A DNA stretch of 64,000 nt from Parietaria judaica (Eukaryota; Streptophyta; Magnoliopsida; Rosales; Urticaceae). A program made the position numbers and the translations under genes. The stretch is taken from NCBI GenBank assembly GCA_954871525.1, contig OX940871.1:25208586-25272585 (forward strand), written 5' to 3'. The notes below the pieces were generated by a model, which saw nothing but the letters and a program-made list of their open reading frames with translations, did not search any database and was not told the origin of the DNA. Below are positions 59,563-64,000 of this stretch, one piece after another. The stretch's first letter is position 1, and every line of letters begins with the position of its first letter.

Positions 59563-60293
59563 GAGAAAGAAAGAAAGAAAGTAAGAAGAGGTACATCCCG
59601 GTTTCAACATGCTTCTCAGTTCTCATGTAAAAACTTAACCTCTGTGAAATGCAACGCCTCTCTTGTTTTTTGTTGTGCTTGTATGATCGAAAAGGGGTTC
59701 TACTGTATGAATTTGGTATCGTGTTTGTCAGTTTGGTAATTTAAATCCGTCTTCCTCGGATTTTCGTTTCAATTACTAATCTCTGTTTAAAGGATATAGA
59801 TCTATATAACTGAATATATGTTTTTTTTTTATTCAAACCGATATCAGGAAAATTATAGAAACACATAGAAAAAAGGATATATACAAACCTGATGATGGTC
59901 TTCCTAGTAGAGAGAGCTTGCAAAGGATAATCTCCAGGTGTGTGGGCAGATTTTGGTTTATACAAATGTTAGGTTTGCTTATTGTTTTATAAAGTTTGAA
60001 TGTTAGCTTTGACTGTTTGGCCTAAGTTTGAGAATAAGTGATTCACCCATTTTCACTCAACCAAATTTAAAATATATAGTTTCATTTTCCTATTTTTATG
60101 TCCTTATATTCCGAAAGAAGTTTAATTTATATTTTACAGTGTTTACATAAAAAGAACCGCATAATAATATAAAAAGAACCGAAGAATAATTAATTTAATG
60201 ATTCTATTTGTTTAAATGATATTTTAATTTAACTTTATCACTTAATTATCAAAAAAATTAAGATTTTATGTGCTGAATGAAGTAATTTATAGG
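59563..60293. other. TOM3 3' UTR and intergenic DNA
   Basis: The first ~200 bp are probably 3' UTR; the rest is AT-rich spacer. Confidence 0.45.
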
Positions 60294-60455
60294 GTTAGTA
60301 ACGGTAAAAATATTCAAAGTTTGGTGAAAGAACCCTTCGTGTACCCATAATTTATAACTGGTAGTAAAAATACTCAAAGTTGCATTTGGGGAGTTGACAA
60401 CTCCATTCTCGTAATGCCGTTAACTTACCTGTTAACTCTGGTCACGTGGACACTT
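60294..60455. repeat. One-armed MULE-like terminus
   Basis: gttagtaacggtaaaaata and the following ~150 bp match the left arm of the element at 3967-4399, including ctcgtgta(t/c)cca and gagttgac.actccattctcg. No opposite arm is recognisable, so this is a relic. Confidence 0.6.
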
Positions 60456-60640
60456 AAAGGATTTAATACAGTCAAAAGTACCTTAAAGTTCTTCAAAGTT
60501 TAATGCATATTTCAAATCTTATTTTTTTTAAGGCAAAAGTGCTAAAATGTTACAAATTATTTATGCGGTTAGTACTAAACCGTTAACTTTCATAAAATAT
60601 AAATATTTTCGCCACGTTGTAGTACGTTATTCGTATCTTG

Positions 60641-62100
60641 GGGATTTCATACACTCAGGTATTGGTGATCACGGACGAGAACGGGGCGCTCCTTGTCTTT
60701 TCTATGAGCCGAACAATTTATGGTGCAACGCTTGTCGCCTTATGCATCTGCGAAGTGACATATCTCATCCTGGGATTAAGCTCCGTGATGGCCCTGTCCA
60801 CTTGCTCCTGGATTGCTAACTCGTGGTTTGTCTGTACGATCGTCGGTGGCTGTGGTGGAATCTCCGCCTACTGCTCCCGTCGCGGTGGCAAGTTGAGTGG
60901 TGGAAAATTGATTTCCTCGCTCCGCTAATTATCGAGCAGTTCCGCTCACGTTTCCGTTATAGGAAGCATTCTCATTATTAGGTGGAAAACGCGAAGGGAA
61001 AATGCTGTGACTTTCCTCTACGAGTGAAAAAATCGAATTTCTTCCGTTCATCGCTGCATCTGCCCTTGATGATCCGCCTTTTGCTGCTTCATCAGTGCCG
61101 TTAGATTTTTGTCCCGTCGTCCTCGTGTTGCCACCTAATGCCAAGGCTCTTCTAAGCTGCTGATTCCTCTACTCCAATGCTGAAATCCTTCGCCAAAATG
61201 ATTGTATCGTCGGAGGGGCTGCTGGTTTTGCGGATGAATCTTCTGGTCGTTGAGATAGTTGAGAGTTCTCCATGTAATTTCACGCCAAGGCCGTTGTCCG
61301 TCGTTGATTTGCCAGCGTCGCTGCCGCTAACTGTCTCGGTTCCACTTCTTGTTGGAGCGTCTCTGACTCTTCTTTTGCCATCTCCTAGGACAACACAAGA
61401 TTTAGCTACGCGATGAAAAACACCTGAGCCCCTTAGTGGGCGCCAAACTATTGAGGTGAAAAATAATCTCCGCAGTCACAGATTTACAATTGGTGTAATT
61501 CTGTTTTAAGTTATCTCAGAGCTCGGGTCTTTTTGTAAAACTCAATCATGTAAATAAAAATGGGTTGAGAAGAGTAAGAGGCTCAAGAATTTGGTGTGAG
61601 TGTACTATATTTCTCGTCAATGATTTTCGGTTCGTTTTTACACCATTTAGCTCACCATTGATAGAGCTAATAATCGAGATCCAACCTCATAAATGGTCGC
61701 TTACAAAATGCGTTTAATTTCCTCATAAGTGTCTTAATTACATTGCCTTTATTACGCAGCAATTACGAGCGTAATTGTCGTCGTCGACCCTGAGACGCCG
61801 CTCGCGCTGCGTTGATTGTCGATGTCTTCATCCTTGTCGTCTGTTTGCTGGCCTCGTCACACAATTTTGTCGCTTAACTTTCATCCTTAGCGTCTTTCTC
61901 CTACTGGTCGAGGTTTTGTCAATGAAGTCCCGTCATGGGGTTTCATCGACGTGGTTATGCTGATGGGCACATCCTCGTCGACGAACATCTTCGTTGCCTA
62001 TATTGGGTAGTGTATTCTTCTTTTGACTATTGACTTCACCCTTAATTAACCCCTTTGACTCGGTCAACGGGCTATTTATTGGTATTGGGCTTCTTCAAGC
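60641..62100 (-). pseudogene. Relic Gypsy element: gag remnant, primer-binding site and LTR
   Basis: On the minus strand an LTR-like segment (about 62100 to 61449) ends tcaata and is followed by a primer-binding site, tttggcgcccactaagggg (61447 downward). A degraded gag N-terminus follows. It has a Met start at about 61392, then pieces in several frames such as FWRRISALE, a stop, and RNQQLRRALALGGN. After further breaks comes ELNPRMRYVTSQMHKATS and SAPFSSVITNT, similar in layout to the region before the capsid domain of the intact element at 41.7 kb. Everything downstream of that is missing at 60640. Plus-strand open frames here (60547-60928) are shadows of this relic. Confidence 0.7.
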
Positions 62101-62984
62101 AAAATTCAATTTTATAAATGACAGAGATAGATTTCTTCGTATCAAAACCAATTGATGTGGACAAAATCGTATCTCAATCAAAATAATCTTTAAGAGGTTA
62201 TTGAATGTTAAGAGTAAAACTATAATGCATGCAATTGTTTACCTTTTAAGAAGATGAGCAAATGTTTTTGAAAATTATTTCTTCATTTGCATAATGTAAT
62301 TATTTACTAAGGATATCGTAGGATATTCAAATTAGCGTGTGATATTTCAGCTAAAATATGTGATTTTTTTTTCGTTTTAAGAGATTTATATTAGGTGACT
62401 AAGATATTTATTACTGACACGTGTGCAGATTTTTCATGAATGTATATTAAATTATAAACTACAAAAATAAGCATGAAGATTTAAAAAGTAACTTGTTCGA
62501 AGTACGATTTGAAAACGAGTTTTGGTAATTGATCCATTTTTTTATGACGGATGTGCAAATTTAGTCTCTTTAAAGGGAAAATGACTCGATCTTTCTTTAT
62601 GATGGGTGAGTGGATATGAATTTTCTCTTAAAAAATAGCGGAAATGGCCCTGGATTTGGCCTTTTTGACCATCAATTATCAAAAAATCAAATAGTTTTTA
62701 TTTATTTATTTATAATATCTTAAAATTATTAGTTGGTGAAATAAAAAAATATATATTTTGGATTTGAAAAGAGCTCTAAATATTTTTAAAACACTTTCTT
62801 TATTTTAATTATGTAAACCGTTGATTTTTTTATTTATTAATTGAGAGTCAAAGAGTAGATTTACAATATTTTTGTCTACTCATAGATTTTTAAATTTTTT
62901 ATCGGAATCGCAATTTATGATGATTTGTAAAATTTTGTATATGTCCATTAATTACTCAATTATGTAATATTTGTATTTAATTTA
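62101..62984. other. Intergenic DNA
   Basis: AT-rich spacer with nothing recognisable. Confidence 0.4.
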
Positions 62985-63251
62985 TAATGCACTCCCATAC
63001 AATACACCCAAAAAAAAGGAGTGTATTGTATGTGAGTGCATTTTTAGGGTGCAAAAGGCTAGGTTTGAAGAGTTCATATTCAAGCTAGCGTCGGCATACA
63101 ATAATTATGTCTTTTATCTGCCTGCCTTTATGGATTTCCATGGGAGAATCTACCGCTCAGGCTTATTTCATTTTCATGAGCGTGATTTAGCTAGAAAATG
63201 CGCTCTCATACAATATACCCAAAAAAATGGGGTGAGTATGGGAGTGCATTA
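62985..63251 (+). pseudogene. Phage-type RNA polymerase fragment bracketed by palindromes
   Basis: The uninterrupted frame 63049-63195 reads ARFEEFIFKLASAYNNYVF then YLPAFMDFHGRIYRSGLFHF and HERDLAR. This matches the conserved MD(F/W)RGR(I/V)Y region of single-subunit T7-like RNA polymerases, in the form I associate with plant mitochondrial linear-plasmid polymerases; the usual Arg is His here. Only ~50 residues of a ~900-residue enzyme are present. The ends taatgcactcccatac (62985-63000) and gtatgggagtgcatta (63236-63251) are perfect 16-bp inverted repeats. Each end also lies within its own ~55-bp hairpin-forming palindrome built around an A-rich loop. Flanking TA dinucleotides could be a target duplication. 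The origin from a mitochondrial plasmid is inference. Confidence 0.7.
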
Positions 63252-63483
63252 AGAGCTAACTCCGTACAAATATTCTATACTTTATTTTTTTTTTGAATGA
63301 GATGACACTATTAGTTAGGATCACATGTACTCGTATTACAAGATATATTGTCTTGGTAAGAAAAACTGGCACTGTTGGCCGCATGCACTATCAGTCAAGA
63401 GTACATATATATGTAATTTTATGCATCTCAATGGATTGAACCTAGGACCTCATGAATAGTCTTATTGTAGTGGATTTACCACT
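63252..63483. other. Intergenic repeat-like DNA
   Basis: Contains aatggattgaacctaggacc and ggatttaccactaggg, words common in decayed plant SINE-like sequence, but no box order or flanks could be established. Confidence 0.25.
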
Positions 63484-64000
63484 AGGGATGTGTAAAAAAA
63501 AAAAAACCAACCCAACAATTTAACCCAACATAATTGAACCCAACTCCAATCTAACCCAACCCAATTAACCCAGTAGTTATCGGGTTAGGTTGGGTTCAAC
63601 TTGAATAAATAGTCGGGTTGGGGTTGGGCTAGATGTATTGGGTTGGGCCGGCCCAATTGACCCAATCAAGTTTCTTTCAAATAATTAATTAATTTTTTTA
63701 AACATATTTTTGTAGTTCAAGTAAGTAAAAACACACGACGAACAAAAAAGTATTTCTAGAGTCTCATTTTTATGTTTAGTCATTATTTAATATCTATGAC
63801 TATGTTTCTAGTTTATGTTACGACCATATTTCTAGTTTACTTGACGACTATGTTCCGTACTTGTGTTATTTAATGTTTAAGATTATAATAATATTTGAAT
63901 TTTGAATTGGGTGTTTAAAACAGTAATATGAAATTTCTGTTTATTGATTGACGGTTTAAATTTAAGTGTTATTCGATAAAATATTTATATGTATTATTTA
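63484..64000. repeat. aaccc-rich transposon end, truncated by the window
   Basis: Begins tagggatgtgtaaaaaaa and continues with dense aacccaaccc and gggttggg words to about 63670, then AT-rich DNA. The layout is the same as the hAT-like elements at 52320 and 53664 (short TAG.G.TGT terminus, repetitive GC-richer end, AT-rich core). The other end is outside the window. Confidence 0.4.

Noticed and set aside
60547..60928. Plus-strand frames with hydrophobic stretches as a membrane protein
   Set aside because: The minus strand reads as a degraded Gypsy gag with recognisable landmarks, so the plus frames are shadows.

Overview
This window is nuclear DNA from a flowering plant, most likely a eudicot. 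The signs are long AT-rich intergenic stretches, GT-AG introns, plant-specific gene families, and transposable elements of nearly every class. I cannot name the species. Four protein-coding genes can be reconstructed exon by exon, and in each the reading frame is continuous across every splice site: (1) a HANABA TARANU-type GATA factor (+, 13428-14651, 2 exons, 264 aa); (2) an ERD6-like/ERDL6-type vacuolar monosaccharide transporter (-, 29732-22723, 18 exons, 490 aa); (3) a mitochondrial complex I gamma-carbonic anhydrase of the CA1/CA2 type (+, 32378-36545, 5 exons, 271 aa); (4) a TOM3-type TOM1/TOM3-family seven-pass membrane protein (+, 55652-59562, 11 exons, 286 aa).

Layout. 1-13 kb is intergenic. 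It holds an LTR-like scrap, a hAT-like MITE (2070-2702), an orphan SWEET sugar-transporter exon (3372-3581), two Mutator-like MITEs (3967-4399; 5794-6767 with a perfect 9-bp target duplication) and a hAT MITE (7830-8663) that split a 15-bp minisatellite. 13.0-14.7 kb is the HAN-type gene, with a duplicated G-box module in its promoter. 16.3-20.8 kb holds an LTR-like fragment, a 5'-truncated LINE and a diverged repeat. 22.7-29.7 kb is the transporter, whose introns are loaded with repeats. 32.4-36.5 kb is the gamma-CA. A 102-bp SINE lies at 37.1 kb. 39.6-54.6 kb is a nest of elements: a MULE whose right terminus was hit by a 12-kb Ty3/Gypsy element (40160-52245), followed by two DNA transposons. 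55-59.6 kb is TOM3. 60-64 kb holds relics: one MULE arm, an old Gypsy gag/LTR remnant and a phage-type RNA polymerase fragment.

The host genes do not form an operon or an obvious pathway; they are independent plant genes separated by repeats. The most interesting object is the Gypsy element. Its LTRs are almost identical, so it is young, yet its pol is broken by in-frame stops and a frame change. On the opposite strand, between integrase and the 3' LTR, it carries a separate four-exon gene with its own TATA box. That gene resembles the plant 'putative gypsy type transposon' proteins.
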